DNA of 64,000 nt from an uncultured Verrucomicrobiales bacterium (GTDB lineage Bacteria > Verrucomicrobiota > Verrucomicrobiia > Verrucomicrobiales > Akkermansiaceae). Of the stretch, positions 1-9,700 are shown one piece after another (within the stretch, counting starts at the first letter, position 1; every line of letters starts with the position of its first letter). The stretch is taken from the NCBI GenBank assembly GCA_905478925.1, contig CAJQKQ010000044.1:1-64000 (forward strand), in the 5' to 3' direction. The notes under the pieces are model-generated. The model was not told the DNA's origin and made no database searches. It saw only the letters and a program-made list of their open reading frames with translations. The position numbers and the translations under genes are program-made.

Positions 1-112
1 CTTGGGGCTACCCGCCCCAAACCCCGGCAAGCTGAGCCAGCTTGACCGCCCCGCCCACCTCACAGACCAGATCACGACATCAATAAAACTCAAAATTTAC
101 TGGCAACGGTAA

Positions 113-883
113 GGGAACCACTTCAATGCTTCACAAACCGATGGCACTGGCTTCCTTGCCAGCGCCGGAAGCTCATACAGTCTGCAATTCGAAACAAACC
201 AAATTCTTGGCACAAGCGTCGCCACAAACATCCAGTCGAATAGCAATGCCACCGAAGGCTCGATGACCGTTGATTTCGGCTACAACTGGCACTTTGGAAC
301 GGCCGCCCCATCCGGCATCGAGTTTGATTTTCGCACCGTAGCATTGCATGAGATCACTCACTCGCTTGGTTTTGCCAGCGTCATTGACGAAGTTTCCGGC
401 GATGGGCTGAATGTAACCGATGGCGGAAACTTCTTCGGTGACACTTACTCGACGTTTGATTCTTTTCTGGTCGATGGCAGTTCTACCCAACTGATCAACC
501 CCGCACCCATCGACTTTAATGCAGCTTTCACTGACGGCACCGATGACGACAACATCATCGATGTCTTCACCTCTGGCGCCATCTACTTCAATGGCCCCAA
601 TGCCGTAGCCGCCTATGGTGGCCCCATTCCGCTGTATGCACCCGCCATCTATCAAGCCGGCAGCAGCACGAGTCACTTTGATACCACCGACCCGACCCTC
701 GCAGGAGATCCCATGCTTCACTCCATCGGCGTGGGCGATATCCGCCGCACCTATAGTGATCTGAATATTGGAGTGCTTCAGGATATTGGTTACTCCATCA
801 TCCTTCCGGTTCCAGAACCCAGCTCGGCTACACTCCTTGGAGCATCCTTGTTGTGCCTCTTTGGCATACGCCGGAGGAAATAA
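113..883 (+). pseudogene. 5'-truncated secreted metalloprotease with PEP-CTERM tail
   Basis: The reading frame is open from 113 to 883, but an in-frame TAA at 110-112 closes it upstream. The only ATG (263) lies inside what reads as continuous protein, and no GTG or TTG start precedes it, so a start and signal peptide are missing. The protein carries a zincin motif HEITHSLGFAS (HExxHxxG), with Ser where a third His ligand would stand in the classical HExxHxxGxxH. It ends with a PEP-CTERM sorting tail: VPEPSSATLLG, a hydrophobic segment and the basic end GIRRRK. PEP-CTERM tails are known to direct export and anchoring through an exosortase; none is in the window. The family is probably a peptidase related to the matrixin/M43 zincins (inference). 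A frameshift or sequencing error near 100-112 could also explain the missing start. Confidence 0.6.
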
Positions 884-1099
884 GTATCAAGCAGAACCTT
901 TTTCAATTCCTGCTCAAGGAGAGATTTGTTGTAGAGCGGAATTCATCGACATCTTCTGCCAACGAAGATGCTTAAGAGATAAGATCCTTGGCCGTTTTGA
1001 AGTAGCACTTGCTTCTCTCGTTTCTTGATATCCCAAATCAATCGTCACCGGATGACTCCCCTTTTTGAATCAGCTCATCAGAATAAATAAAGTCCGCTG

Positions 1100-1455
1100 A
1101 AGGCAGCGCAACTCGCCACCCTTCGCGCCGCCTTCGCGGCCGTGCCAGACCCGCGCCGCCCTCAGAGCCGCCGCCACCTCCTCGGAGCCATGCTCACCCT
1201 CTCGCCCTGAGCCTGCTCATGGGCGGGCGCGACATGCGCAAGATCACCGCCCTCGACCAACGCCAGCGCGACGACTCGGTATGGCAGTAGGACAGGCACC
1301 GGCACCGGCGCACCAACCTCGCGCTAACGCGCAACGCCCTACTGGCGGTCATCCCGTTCGACGAAAAACACACCCTCCCCTCGCTGATCGAAGATTACCA
1401 GAAGCCCCCGTTCCGTGCCATCAACCTGGTTCTAAAAGCCCGCCCCGTCCCATGA
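1100..1455 (+). pseudogene. ISAs1-family transposase remnant with internal deletion
   Basis: Conceptual translation gives an N-terminal piece, PDPRRPQSRRHLLGAMLTL, typical of the start of ISAs1-type DDE transposases. After a one-base frameshift near 1200 it continues with ALSLLMGGRDMRKITALDQ. After a stop near 1288 comes a C-terminal piece, RTNLALTRNALLAV, ending at a TGA at 1453-1455. The whole catalytic middle, roughly 250 residues in the family, is missing, so this is an inactive fossil. No terminal inverted repeats were identified around it. The rest of 884-1479 holds no gene I can support. Family assignment is from remembered sequence pattern, not from a search. Confidence 0.5.
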
Positions 1456-1479
1456 CTCCTCCAGCCAATCGCCCTGGCT

Positions 1480-2265
1480 CTACGGACTCCAGCTCGGCGC
1501 AACAATCCTTAGGATGACTGGCACCGGCGCTCCTCCCGGGCCGATAGCTTTCCACGCCAGCTCCAGGGTGACGGGAACACGACGCCCTTTCACCATCGGG
1601 GTGATTTTCTTTGCCAGCTCCGCATCGGCCGTTGCGATCAGCGGCTGGGGATGGTCGCGGTGCTCGATCCGGAAGGCCGTGGAGCCTTCCGGGCTGCCGG
1701 GAAAATTCGGGATGCCCCGGGCTGCTAGCACGAATACGCGCATCTCCTGTGGTTCGGTCGGTTTTTCCTCAAGAAAATCGCTCCAATCCATCGTCCCGTA
1801 AGCCGTCAGGCTTTCCCAATCGACAGCGAAACGCTCCCCGTCCCAGACGACCGCCACATAATAGTGCGGCCCGTCGAAGGCTTCGATGTCGAAAAACACC
1901 ATGGGGATCCCCTCCAACTTTGCCACCTTGCCCCTCGACACTCTACCGAAGGCCGGCAGGGGATGCCCCCTTACCTCATAGTAGTCCCGCATCATCGGGA
2001 GAACCCGCAGGCCGTCCCTGACAACCTTTGCTCGCGATATTATGTCTTCAGCCTTAAAGAAATCCTCCAATGCGGCCAGCGCTGCGGCTTCCTTGTCTTC
2101 CGGAGGCAGCGTTGGGGTCTCGGCAAGCCCCACCTCCAATCTTTGTGGTGCCTTTTCCGCTCCGGTAGAGGGCTTGCGGCAGGCTGTGAACAGGCAGGCA
2201 CCGCAAGCGACAGCTCCGAGAATTCGCCCGAACCTGCCCCCTAAAATGTGAACTTCGGCTTTCAC
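1480..2265 (-). CDS. Hypothetical lipoprotein
   Basis: About 261 residues. From a GTG at 2265 the protein starts with a short basic stretch and a hydrophobic run ending in the lipobox LFTAC (Cys29), so it should be a lipidated envelope protein. A GTG at 2289 in the same frame would add eight residues. I prefer 2265 because it makes a GTGA overlap with the small upstream reading frame. The mature part is rich in charged residues, with no motif I recognise; it contains a central segment YYEVRGHPLPAFGRVS and no second membrane segment. It ends facing the transposase relic. Function unknown. Confidence 0.6.
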   Translation of the reverse strand: MKAEVHILGGRFGRILGAVACGACLFTACRKPSTGAEKAPQRLEVGLAETPTLPPEDKEAAALAALEDFFKAEDIISRAKVVRDGLRVLPMMRDYYEVRGHPLPAFGRVSRGKVAKLEGIPMVFFDIEAFDGPHYYVAVVWDGERFAVDWESLTAYGTMDWSDFLEEKPTEPQEMRVFVLAARGIPNFPGSPEGSTAFRIEHRDHPQPLIATADAELAKKITPMVKGRRVPVTLELAWKAIGPGGAPVPVILRIVAPSWSP

Positions 2266-2522
2266 CAGCGGTGGCGTGAAACAATGCACATCAGCCCGAG
2301 CGTCTTGGCATTCGCGGTATTGACGTTCAGGGTGTTGTTCGTGATTCCATAGTTATCGGTAAATCCCGTGCAATTGGTGGCGTTGTTTGTCACGAATGAT
2401 GGCGAGGAATCGGTTGGGAAGCCTGCTATGGAGATAGCTGCGACCGATGCCGGAATGTGGTTCAGGAACGATTTACGAAAGGGTGTGAGTTTCCTCATTG
2501 CCGTGGGTTTTGAAAGGAGCAT
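2262..2522 (-). CDS. Possible small protein upstream of the lipoprotein
   Basis: This is an 86-codon frame starting at ATG 2522, with another Met at codon 9. It ends with a TGA that overlaps the preferred GTG start of the next lipoprotein gene by four bases, an arrangement typical of translational coupling. The sequence is Asn/Thr-rich in its second half (TNNTLNVNTANAKTLG) and shows no recognisable domain or clear signal peptide. A shorter frame lies on the other strand, so coding status is uncertain; the overlap is the main argument for it. The remaining 2523-2593 shows nothing. Confidence 0.25.
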   Translation of the reverse strand: MLLSKPTAMRKLTPFRKSFLNHIPASVAAISIAGFPTDSSPSFVTNNATNCTGFTDNYGITNNTLNVNTANAKTLGLMCIVSRHRW

Positions 2523-2593
2523 GGAAACTTATCGGTTGCTCGATCCGCCGCAAGAAGATTTATGAATTACCGAACGACTGATGGGAATCACTC

Positions 2594-3529
2594 TCATTTA
2601 TTCTTTCTTCCATTCCTCCGGCGCATCCCGTCCGCGCCGACCGCGAGCAGGATCACCAGTCCCTGGATGGCCTTTTCCCAATACGGCGGCAGGTGGAAAT
2701 GGGTTAGCGCGGGGTTGACGTTCGCGAGCAGCATCAGCCCCAGCAGGACACCCCACAGCGTGCCGCGCCCGCCGGTGATTGCCACCCCGCCGACGACTGC
2801 TGCTGCGATGGCTTTCAGTTCAAGGCCGTCGCCGCAGTTCGGCTGGATCTGCGGGGATTGGACGAGATTCAGTGCCGCCGCGAGGCCGGTCAGGGCACCC
2901 ATCCCGAGAAATGTCCCGAAGGTCACCGCCTTGGGATTGATTCCCGCCAGGCGCGCCGCCTCCGCATCGCTGCCGGTCGCATAGATATGGCGGCCTGCGA
3001 AAAGGTTTTTCATCGCCCACGCCGCGCTGGCCAGCAGCAGCGCCGCGATGGTGATCACCGCCGCCTGCCCGGCACCCTGACTCATACCGAACCACTGCAC
3101 GCCCTCTGGCAAAGCGATCATCCGCCCCTTTTGCCACAGCCGCAGCACCTCCTGCCAGGTGACCATCGTTGCCAGCGTCACCACGATGCTCGGCAGCCCG
3201 AGATAGGCGACGAGGAAGCCGTTGGCCGCGCCCATCACCGCACCGGCACCGAGTGCACAGGCCACCGCGACACCCATAGTCATCCCGGCGGCGGCGGCCG
3301 TCCCGGCGATCACCGCGCACATCCCAAACTGCGCCCCGATCGAGATATCGATCTGCCGGGTCATGATTACCAGCGCCACCCCGATGGCCGCCACCAGCGC
3401 GGGCATCTGTGAGGCGAGCCGTGAGATAAATGGCTGCGCTTCGAAAAAGTTCGGAGCGAACAACACCAGCGCAGCCATCAGCAGCACCAGCGCCGCGCCA
3501 ACCGTCAGCTCCCGCGAATACGCTTTCAT
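2594..3529 (-). CDS. Sugar ABC transporter permease (RbsC/RhaP type)
   Basis: The 311-residue, very hydrophobic protein has about eight to ten membrane segments. It belongs to the branched-chain-like permease family used by ribose, rhamnose and AI-2 importers (BPD_transp_2). The conserved loop ATGSDAEAARLAGI, typical of RbsC-like permeases, is present near residue 195. Its ATG (3529) overlaps the stop of the upstream ATPase gene by four bases, so the two are translationally coupled. The substrate cannot be told from sequence. No periplasmic binding protein or second permease lies on either side, which is unusual because these importers normally have one. Confidence 0.85.
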   Translation of the reverse strand: MKAYSRELTVGAALVLLMAALVLFAPNFFEAQPFISRLASQMPALVAAIGVALVIMTRQIDISIGAQFGMCAVIAGTAAAAGMTMGVAVACALGAGAVMGAANGFLVAYLGLPSIVVTLATMVTWQEVLRLWQKGRMIALPEGVQWFGMSQGAGQAAVITIAALLLASAAWAMKNLFAGRHIYATGSDAEAARLAGINPKAVTFGTFLGMGALTGLAAALNLVQSPQIQPNCGDGLELKAIAAAVVGGVAITGGRGTLWGVLLGLMLLANVNPALTHFHLPPYWEKAIQGLVILLAVGADGMRRRNGRKNK

Positions 3530-5061
3530 TCCGCCACCTCCCCTCTGCCCAGCGCCGCCGCCATCACTGTGTGGGCATCCGCCTCTCCCTTTTCCAGCAT
3601 CGCCACGATCTGTCCGCCGCGCATCACCGCCACCCGGTCGCTCATTCCGAGCACCTCGGGGAGGTCGCTGGAAATCATCAGCACCGCCAGCCCCTCCTTC
3701 GCGAGTTCACGGATGATGCGGTGGATCTCGCCCTTCGCGCCGACATCCACCCCCTGGGTCGGCTCGTCGAGGATCAGCAGTTTTGGCTCCGTCGCCAGCC
3801 ACCGCGCCACGCTCACCTTCTGCTGGTTGCCGCCGCTCAAGCTTCCACCGGGAGCCTCCGGCCCGCTCGCCTTGATCCCGAGATCGCGGATGAAATTCTT
3901 TGCCGCCTCCGTCTCCACGCCGGATTTCAACAAGCCCTTGGGGAAAATTTTGCCATGGCTCGCCATCGTCATGTTTGCGGAAATCGCCATATCGAGTATC
4001 ACTCCGTGCCTGCGCCTGTCCTCCGGCACGTACGCGATCCGATGGGAAATCGCCTCGCGCGGGCTGCGTATTCTCACCGCATTTCCGTTGAGAAAAATCT
4101 CCCCGCCATCCGCCGCCGTGATCCCGAACAGCACCCTCGCCAGTTCCGTCCGCCCCGCGCCGACCAATCCCGCAAGCCCCACGATCTCGCCCGCCCGCAC
4201 ATCGAGGCTCACGTCCTCCACCCCGCCCGCCGCACAGGAAAGCCCTTTCACTGAAAGCACCAACTCTCCTGGTTCTCCCTCCGCCGGGGGATATATCGCC
4301 TCCACCTCGCGGCCGACCATCAGCTTGATCATTTGCGCCTCGGTCAGGCCGTCGACAGGGTTCGTCCCCACGCTCTCGCCGTCGCGGAGCACAGTCACAC
4401 GATCCGCCAACGCGAAGATCTCCTCCAGCCGGTGCGAGATGTAGATCACACCCACACCGCTCTTCCGCAGATCCCTGACCACCTTGAAAAGCAGGTGTTG
4501 CTCTTTCTGTGTTAGCGAAGCCGTCGGCTCGTCCATGATCACGATCTTTGCGCCGGAGCCCAGCGCACAGGCGATCTCCACCAGTTGCTGCTCCGGCATC
4601 GACAGCGACCTCACCTCCGCATCCGGAGAAATCTCCGCCCCGATTCGCCCTAACAGTTCTGCTGCTCTCCTCCTCCGTGCCGCCCATTTCACCTTCACGA
4701 GAAGCCCGGTCTTCTCCAGCCGCAGGGCAATGTTCTCCGCCACGCTCAGATCTGGAAAAAGCGCTGGCTGCTGGTAGATGCAAGCGATCCCAAGCTCCCG
4801 CGCCGCCGCCGGCGTGAGTTCAGAAACCACCTCGCCGTTGACCTCCATCGTCCCGCCGTCCGCGCGGTGCGCCCCGGTGATCACCTTGATCAGGGTTGAT
4901 TTTCCCGCCCCGTTCTCACCAAGCAGCGCATGCACTTCCCCCGCCTTCAGCCCGAACGAAACCCCTTTCAGCGCACGCACCGCGCCGAAGGATTTCGCGA
5001 TCCCGGAAAGTTGGAGAAGAGGTTTCAAAACAAGGTCGCCGTCATGTTCCCCATTCCGCAC
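3526..5061 (-). CDS. Sugar ABC transporter ATP-binding protein (RbsA/MglA type)
   Basis: The 511-residue protein has two fused ABC domains, as in RbsA, MglA and RhaT. The first has the Walker A GENGAGKST near residue 53, a degenerate signature (SMPEQQLVEIA), and the Walker B IVIMDEPTAS. The second has signature LSGGNQQKVSVARWL and Walker B LLILDEPTQGVDVG, and lacks a canonical Walker A lysine, as is usual in this family. It should power sugar uptake together with the overlapping downstream permease. The listed start is a GTG at 5061; a TTG at 5028 is possible. A solute-binding protein is missing nearby, so the partner must be encoded elsewhere or the system is decaying. Confidence 0.87.
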   Translation of the reverse strand: MRNGEHDGDLVLKPLLQLSGIAKSFGAVRALKGVSFGLKAGEVHALLGENGAGKSTLIKVITGAHRADGGTMEVNGEVVSELTPAAARELGIACIYQQPALFPDLSVAENIALRLEKTGLLVKVKWAARRRRAAELLGRIGAEISPDAEVRSLSMPEQQLVEIACALGSGAKIVIMDEPTASLTQKEQHLLFKVVRDLRKSGVGVIYISHRLEEIFALADRVTVLRDGESVGTNPVDGLTEAQMIKLMVGREVEAIYPPAEGEPGELVLSVKGLSCAAGGVEDVSLDVRAGEIVGLAGLVGAGRTELARVLFGITAADGGEIFLNGNAVRIRSPREAISHRIAYVPEDRRRHGVILDMAISANMTMASHGKIFPKGLLKSGVETEAAKNFIRDLGIKASGPEAPGGSLSGGNQQKVSVARWLATEPKLLILDEPTQGVDVGAKGEIHRIIRELAKEGLAVLMISSDLPEVLGMSDRVAVMRGGQIVAMLEKGEADAHTVMAAALGRGEVAE

Positions 5062-5349
5062 GGCGGTTCAATGGTTTGTTTCCGGCAGTTTTACGGAACT
5101 GGGAAAGGCTCGCGCAAAGCCGCCGAGGCGCAAAGGCCGAGACGATGGTGGATTTTGGAAGAGGAACCATCCCTTCTTGCTCATCAAATCCTCTTCCTTT
5201 GCGCCTCGCCGCCGCGATGTTCGCCACCTCCGCCAATGCGGAACCGGACAAGGACGGCTGGACGAACCTTATCACCACGCCGGATATCGGATCTTGCCTG
5301 TCCCGGCCGGGCAGATACCTTAGGGTGCGCCCGAGCGCACCTGCAAACC

Positions 5350-5589
5350 ATGTCCGTCGATGAGATCAAATCCGAGATTGAGAATCTCACTTCGAAATCA
5401 ATTTCTGAGGTGATCGCCTTCGCGCTCCACGTCCGCGACCAGCGGGATTCTGCGGCGGTTGCGGCTTTGAAGACTCAGATGGATGTTTCGGAACCTCCGA
5501 ATTTGTTAGCGGCGGATGAGTTTGAGGAGGCGGACGCAGAAGCGAAGGCGGGACACGAGAAGGCGAATGCCCCGAAAGAAAGCAACTGA
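5350..5589 (+). CDS. Small acidic hypothetical protein
   Basis: A 79-residue product starting at ATG 5350 (MSVDEIKSEIENLTSKSISE). The N-terminal half looks like one or two amphipathic helices and the second half is Ala/Glu-rich and probably disordered. The layout resembles small antitoxin-like or addiction-module proteins, but there is no toxin-like frame beside it and I do not assign a function. The frame is open far upstream, but that extension has no coding character and crosses a repeat-like segment (5112-5138). About 290 bases before it (5062-5349) hold no supported gene. Confidence 0.4.
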   Translation: MSVDEIKSEIENLTSKSISEVIAFALHVRDQRDSAAVAALKTQMDVSEPPNLLAADEFEEADAEAKAGHEKANAPKESN

Positions 5590-5643
5590 GCGGCGATCCC
5601 TTTCCCACCTTGCGATGGGCGGGAGGCGATGGTTTCATTGGGT

Positions 5644-6501
5644 ATGAAAAAACTCCTAATCCTGCTTTCCATACCGCTCTTCACCCAATGTGGCGGGGGC
5701 TTCGGCGGGACAAGCGTTTCCAAGTCCCCGGTAGTGCTGAATGTTTCGGGCTGGGATCCGAAGGAGGTGCAGCGCGGCGGCGACCGCTATACGCAGCACG
5801 ATGTCTCCACATTGCGCAAAAACGGTGCCCAGGCGCTCATCGCCCGCTCGGCGAAGGGGCCGCTGCTGGATGACAAGTTCGGAGATTTTTTGAAATCGGC
5901 GGATCGCGAAGGACTGATGCTCGGCGCCTACCATTTTGTCACGATGGATCAGGATCCAGGGGCTCAGGCGGACAGCTTTGTGAGCCGCGTGCGGGCGGTT
6001 GCGCGAGCTAATGGGATATCCGGAAAACGAATCCTGTTGGTCGGTGATTTCGATACCAAGTCGACACCGGATCGCTTGGTGAAATTCATTCAACGCGTCC
6101 ACCAGCGCACCGGCGTTTACCCGGTTACCTATTTGGAGAATAGCGACGGCCTGCGCTCGCGCCTGCGTAACGCAAGCCCGGCGCAAAAGCGAATCATCCG
6201 CCGCACGCCGTATTGGCTGGCCCTCTACGGTCCCGGCGGTACCGAGCGGAGGATCGCAGGAGGCGCCCTGACACCGGACAGCCTCACGGAGCTTTACGGC
6301 ATCTGGGGCGGCTGGTCCATGTGGCAATACGGAGGGGTCGTCTGGGAAAACGGCGGCTCGCGCGCGAAGCATTACAGCACCAGCTCATGGCGTAGCCCAC
6401 GCTTCTTCGGAAGCATCTCGCAACCGATGGAGCGCAATGTCTTCAAGGGAGACGACGGCGGCCTGCGCGCTTTCTGGGAGAGGCACTCGATCCAGCTTTG
6501 A
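5644..6501 (+). CDS. Glycoside hydrolase family 25-like (lysozyme-fold) lipoprotein
   Basis: From ATG 5644 the protein opens with MKKLLILLSIPLFTQC, a lipoprotein signal with lipobox FTQC; the five residues upstream (start 5629) are probably not used. The mature part has the order of a GH25 barrel: VVLNVSGWD at the first strand, AYHFVTMDQDPGAQADSF in the middle, LVGDFD at the usual DxE region, then YPVTYLEN and WSMWQYGG near the end. In GH25 muramidases the first strand usually carries Asp (DVSxxQ) and the catalytic pair is DxE. Here these are Asn and DxD, so activity is doubtful or altered. A role in peptidoglycan is likely from the fold only. Confidence 0.65.
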   Translation: MKKLLILLSIPLFTQCGGGFGGTSVSKSPVVLNVSGWDPKEVQRGGDRYTQHDVSTLRKNGAQALIARSAKGPLLDDKFGDFLKSADREGLMLGAYHFVTMDQDPGAQADSFVSRVRAVARANGISGKRILLVGDFDTKSTPDRLVKFIQRVHQRTGVYPVTYLENSDGLRSRLRNASPAQKRIIRRTPYWLALYGPGGTERRIAGGALTPDSLTELYGIWGGWSMWQYGGVVWENGGSRAKHYSTSSWRSPRFFGSISQPMERNVFKGDDGGLRAFWERHSIQL

Positions 6502-6541
6502 CTGCCGAATCAATTGCGTATTCCTTTTTTGAGAAAAAGGG

Positions 6542-6727
6542 ATGCGTTGTGGCGTGCCTGATTCCTACACGATCAAGAAGGCCCAGCAGAAATTTTGCGC
6601 TGTGGAGGAGGAGGCCTCCGATCACCCGGTGACGGTGCTGGTTTCCATCGAGCGGATGGCCACGATCCGGAAACACCGTTCCGGGAAAGCTGTTTATCAT
6701 GATCTCTGCGTGCTGGATACGTTATGA
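6542..6727 (+). pseudogene. Phd/YefM-type antitoxin remnant
   Basis: The 61-codon frame contains YTIKKAQQKFCAVEEEAS and DHPVTV followed directly by LVSIERMATI. In Phd/YefM antitoxins the pattern is a helix (xxARxxFxxLxxxAxxxP), then VxIxxxGxPxAVLVSxxxYexL. Here about ten residues between PVTV and LVS are missing, and the C-terminal toxin-binding part is replaced by unrelated sequence, so it reads as a decayed antitoxin. No toxin frame follows before the RND pump gene on the other strand. The assignment is by pattern only. Confidence 0.35.
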
Positions 6728-6795
6728 TCAACTGCGTTTTTGGCGGTTCACGGAAATGGATTTACGAAGTCTTCCAGACTCGGCTGATGGAGTGA

Positions 6796-9700
6796 TCAGG
6801 CACGACGTTTCTTCCCCAACTTTCCAGCCAGGTTCTTCACATCCTCCAGGATTAGGTAGACGCCGGGGACGAGGAACAGGGTGATGAATGTTGCGAAGAG
6901 AATGCCGAAGGCGAGAGAGACGGCCATGGGGATGAGGAAACGCGCTTGGACATCCGTTTCCAGCATCATCGGCATGATGCCGACGAACGTAGTAAGTGAT
7001 GTCAGCAGGATCGCGCGGAAACGCCGTCCTCCAGCCGCGATCGCCGCTTCGCGGATGGTGGCGGATTCGTCACGGTGTCGGTTCACATAATCGACCATCA
7101 CCAGCGAGTCGTTCACCACCACACCGGCCAGCGCGACGAGTCCGCACATCGACATGATGCTGAGATTCATGCCGAGCAGGGCGTGCCCCCAGATCGCACC
7201 GACGAGCCCGAAGGGGATCGCCGTCATGATGATGAGCGGCTGCAGGTAGGAGCGCAGCGGGATGGCGATGAGCACATACATTCCGACGAGCGAAGCGAGG
7301 AAACCGAGGCCGATCTCACGGACGCTGTCGTTCTGATCCTTCTGCTCGCCCTCGAAGGCAAACCTCACGCCAGGGAATCGCTGGGGAATTTCTTCCAGGA
7401 TCTTTTTGGTGAAACCGGTGACCACCTCGTTCGCGTTGACGCCGGGTTCTACATCGGCGGTGATCTTGATTGAGCGCTGCCTGTCGGTGCGGTTGATGAC
7501 GGCGGGACCGCGGCCGGGCTTCAGCTCCACCACCTGTTGCAGCGGCACCTCATCGCCTTCCGAAGTGCGGATCTTCATTGTTTCGAGGCTTTCAAGTGTG
7601 CGCCTTGCATCTTTCGGGAAACGCACCATGACCTTCACTTCGTCGCGGCCGCGCTGCAGGCGCTGAACCTCGTTACCATAGAACGCATCCCGCACCTGGG
7701 AGGCGACATCCTCCAGGCGGAATCCCATGGCACGGCCGGCGGGGGTGAGCTTTTCGAAGCGCAGCTCGTCCTTGCCCGCACGGTTGGAATCCGAGATGTC
7801 GATCACACCGGAGTAACCGGCCAGCCCTTCTTTCACAAATTCAGTCGCCTCGGCGAGCCGATCGAGGTTCGGCCCGGTAAGGTTCACGTCGATGGCGTTT
7901 CCGGAGCTCGCCGTTTCCGCCTGGATGCTCATCTCGACCACGCCGGGGAGCGTTCCGACAAGTTTCCGCCACTCCGCGACCAAATCCACGGAGCTGATGC
8001 TGCGATCCCCGGCAGGCGCGAGTTCGAGGGTCACCTCGCCGATGTGCGTCGCGCTCGGCGGACCACCGATCACCACTCCGGTCTGGAACGGCTGAGTTCC
8101 CGCGCTGGTCAGGACGTGCTTGAGGATATTGCCCCCGCTTTTGGTTTTGAATTTCTTGGAAAGCTCAAGCGCGGCGGCCTCGATACGCTGGACGACTTTT
8201 TCGGTTTCTTCGAAAGGTACGCCCTGGGTCAGTTCGATTTTCGCGCTGAGTATGTCGCCTTCCACCTCCGGGAAAAACCTGAACTGGATCTGGCCGGTGC
8301 CGACGACGGCGAGTGTGAGAACCAGAACCGAGATGAACGTGGCGGCGGTCACATACCGCCACTGCAGCGAGAAGTTCAGCGCCGGTTGGTAGACCTTTTC
8401 CACGAACCGCTCCAAACCGTCGGCGATCTTGCGCTGAAATGCGAAGAGGCCGTCGAGCATGCGTTTTAGGAAAAACCTGGAACGAGGCTTCTCCGACCTG
8501 TCGCGCGGTGCGAGTAGAGCGAGGTGGGCGGGGAGGACAAACTTCGATTGCAGCAGGGAAAACGCGAGCGTCGGGATGACGACGAGCGGGATGTTCGGCC
8601 AGATTTTTCCACTGACCCCGCTGAGGCCGAGCATGGGGGTGAAGGCGACCATGGTCGTGAGCACTCCGAAGACCACGATGGTGCCGACTTCGCTGGTTCC
8701 CTTCCACGCGGCGATGCTCGGGTGCTCGCCTTGCTGGATGCGGTGATAGACGTTCTCCCCGGTCACAATCGCATCGTCCACCACGATCCCTAGCACGAGG
8801 ATGAAAGCGAAGAGCGAGATCATGTTGATAGAAATCCCCATGTAGGGCATCAGCCAGATCCCGCCCGCGAAGGATACCGGGATGCCGACCGCGACCAGCA
8901 GCGCCAGCGAAGGACGGAGGAAAAGGGTCAGCACGCCGAGCACCAGCAGCAGGCCGGTGATGGCGTTGCGTTTCAGTAGATCCAGCCGGCCGAGAAGATA
9001 GACGCTCTGGTCGTTCCAGATCGAGAGGGTGACGCCCTCCGGCAGGCGTGCCTTGGATTCGTCCACGTATTTCCTGACGAGTTCCGCGAGCGCGAGCGTG
9101 TCTTCGTTGCCGACGCGGAATACGTTGATCACCACCGCCCGGTCTCCATCGAAACGGCTGCTCAGGTCCACGTCTTCGAAGCCGTCGATCAGCTCCGCCA
9201 CATCACCGAGGAGAACCGCGCTGCCATCCGGCAATGTCGTGATGGGAACGCTCGCCATTTCGCTGGCCTTGTAGCGTTTGCCCAGCGCGCGGAGTATCAC
9301 CTCGCCGCGCTCCGTGCGGACGGAGCCGCCGGGAAGGTCGAGCGTGCTGCTGCGCACCGCCCTTGCGATGTCGGAAAGCTTGAGGCCGAGCTTGCGGAGC
9401 TTTTCCTCGGATACCTCGATGGAGATTTCGTAGGGGCGGGTTCCTGTGATCACCACTTGGCTGATCTTCGGGGTGCCGCCGAACGCTCTCCCGAAAAACG
9501 TTCCAAAGCTGGTTGCCTTCGGTGCCTCGTAGGTCAGCAGATCGTCGCGCACCTGCTCGGCGAGCTTGCGCATCGTTGCCTCATCGGTGTCCGCCGTGAG
9601 GGTGATGCTCATCACCGGATTCTTGATGATGATCTCCTCCAGCACCGGTGTCTCCGCCTCTTCAGGAAAATTTTCGATGGCATCGACGCGGGATTTTACA

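Noticed and set aside
2368..2565. 65-codon plus-strand frame
   Set aside because: No ribosome site, no domain, and the opposite-strand frame has better context.
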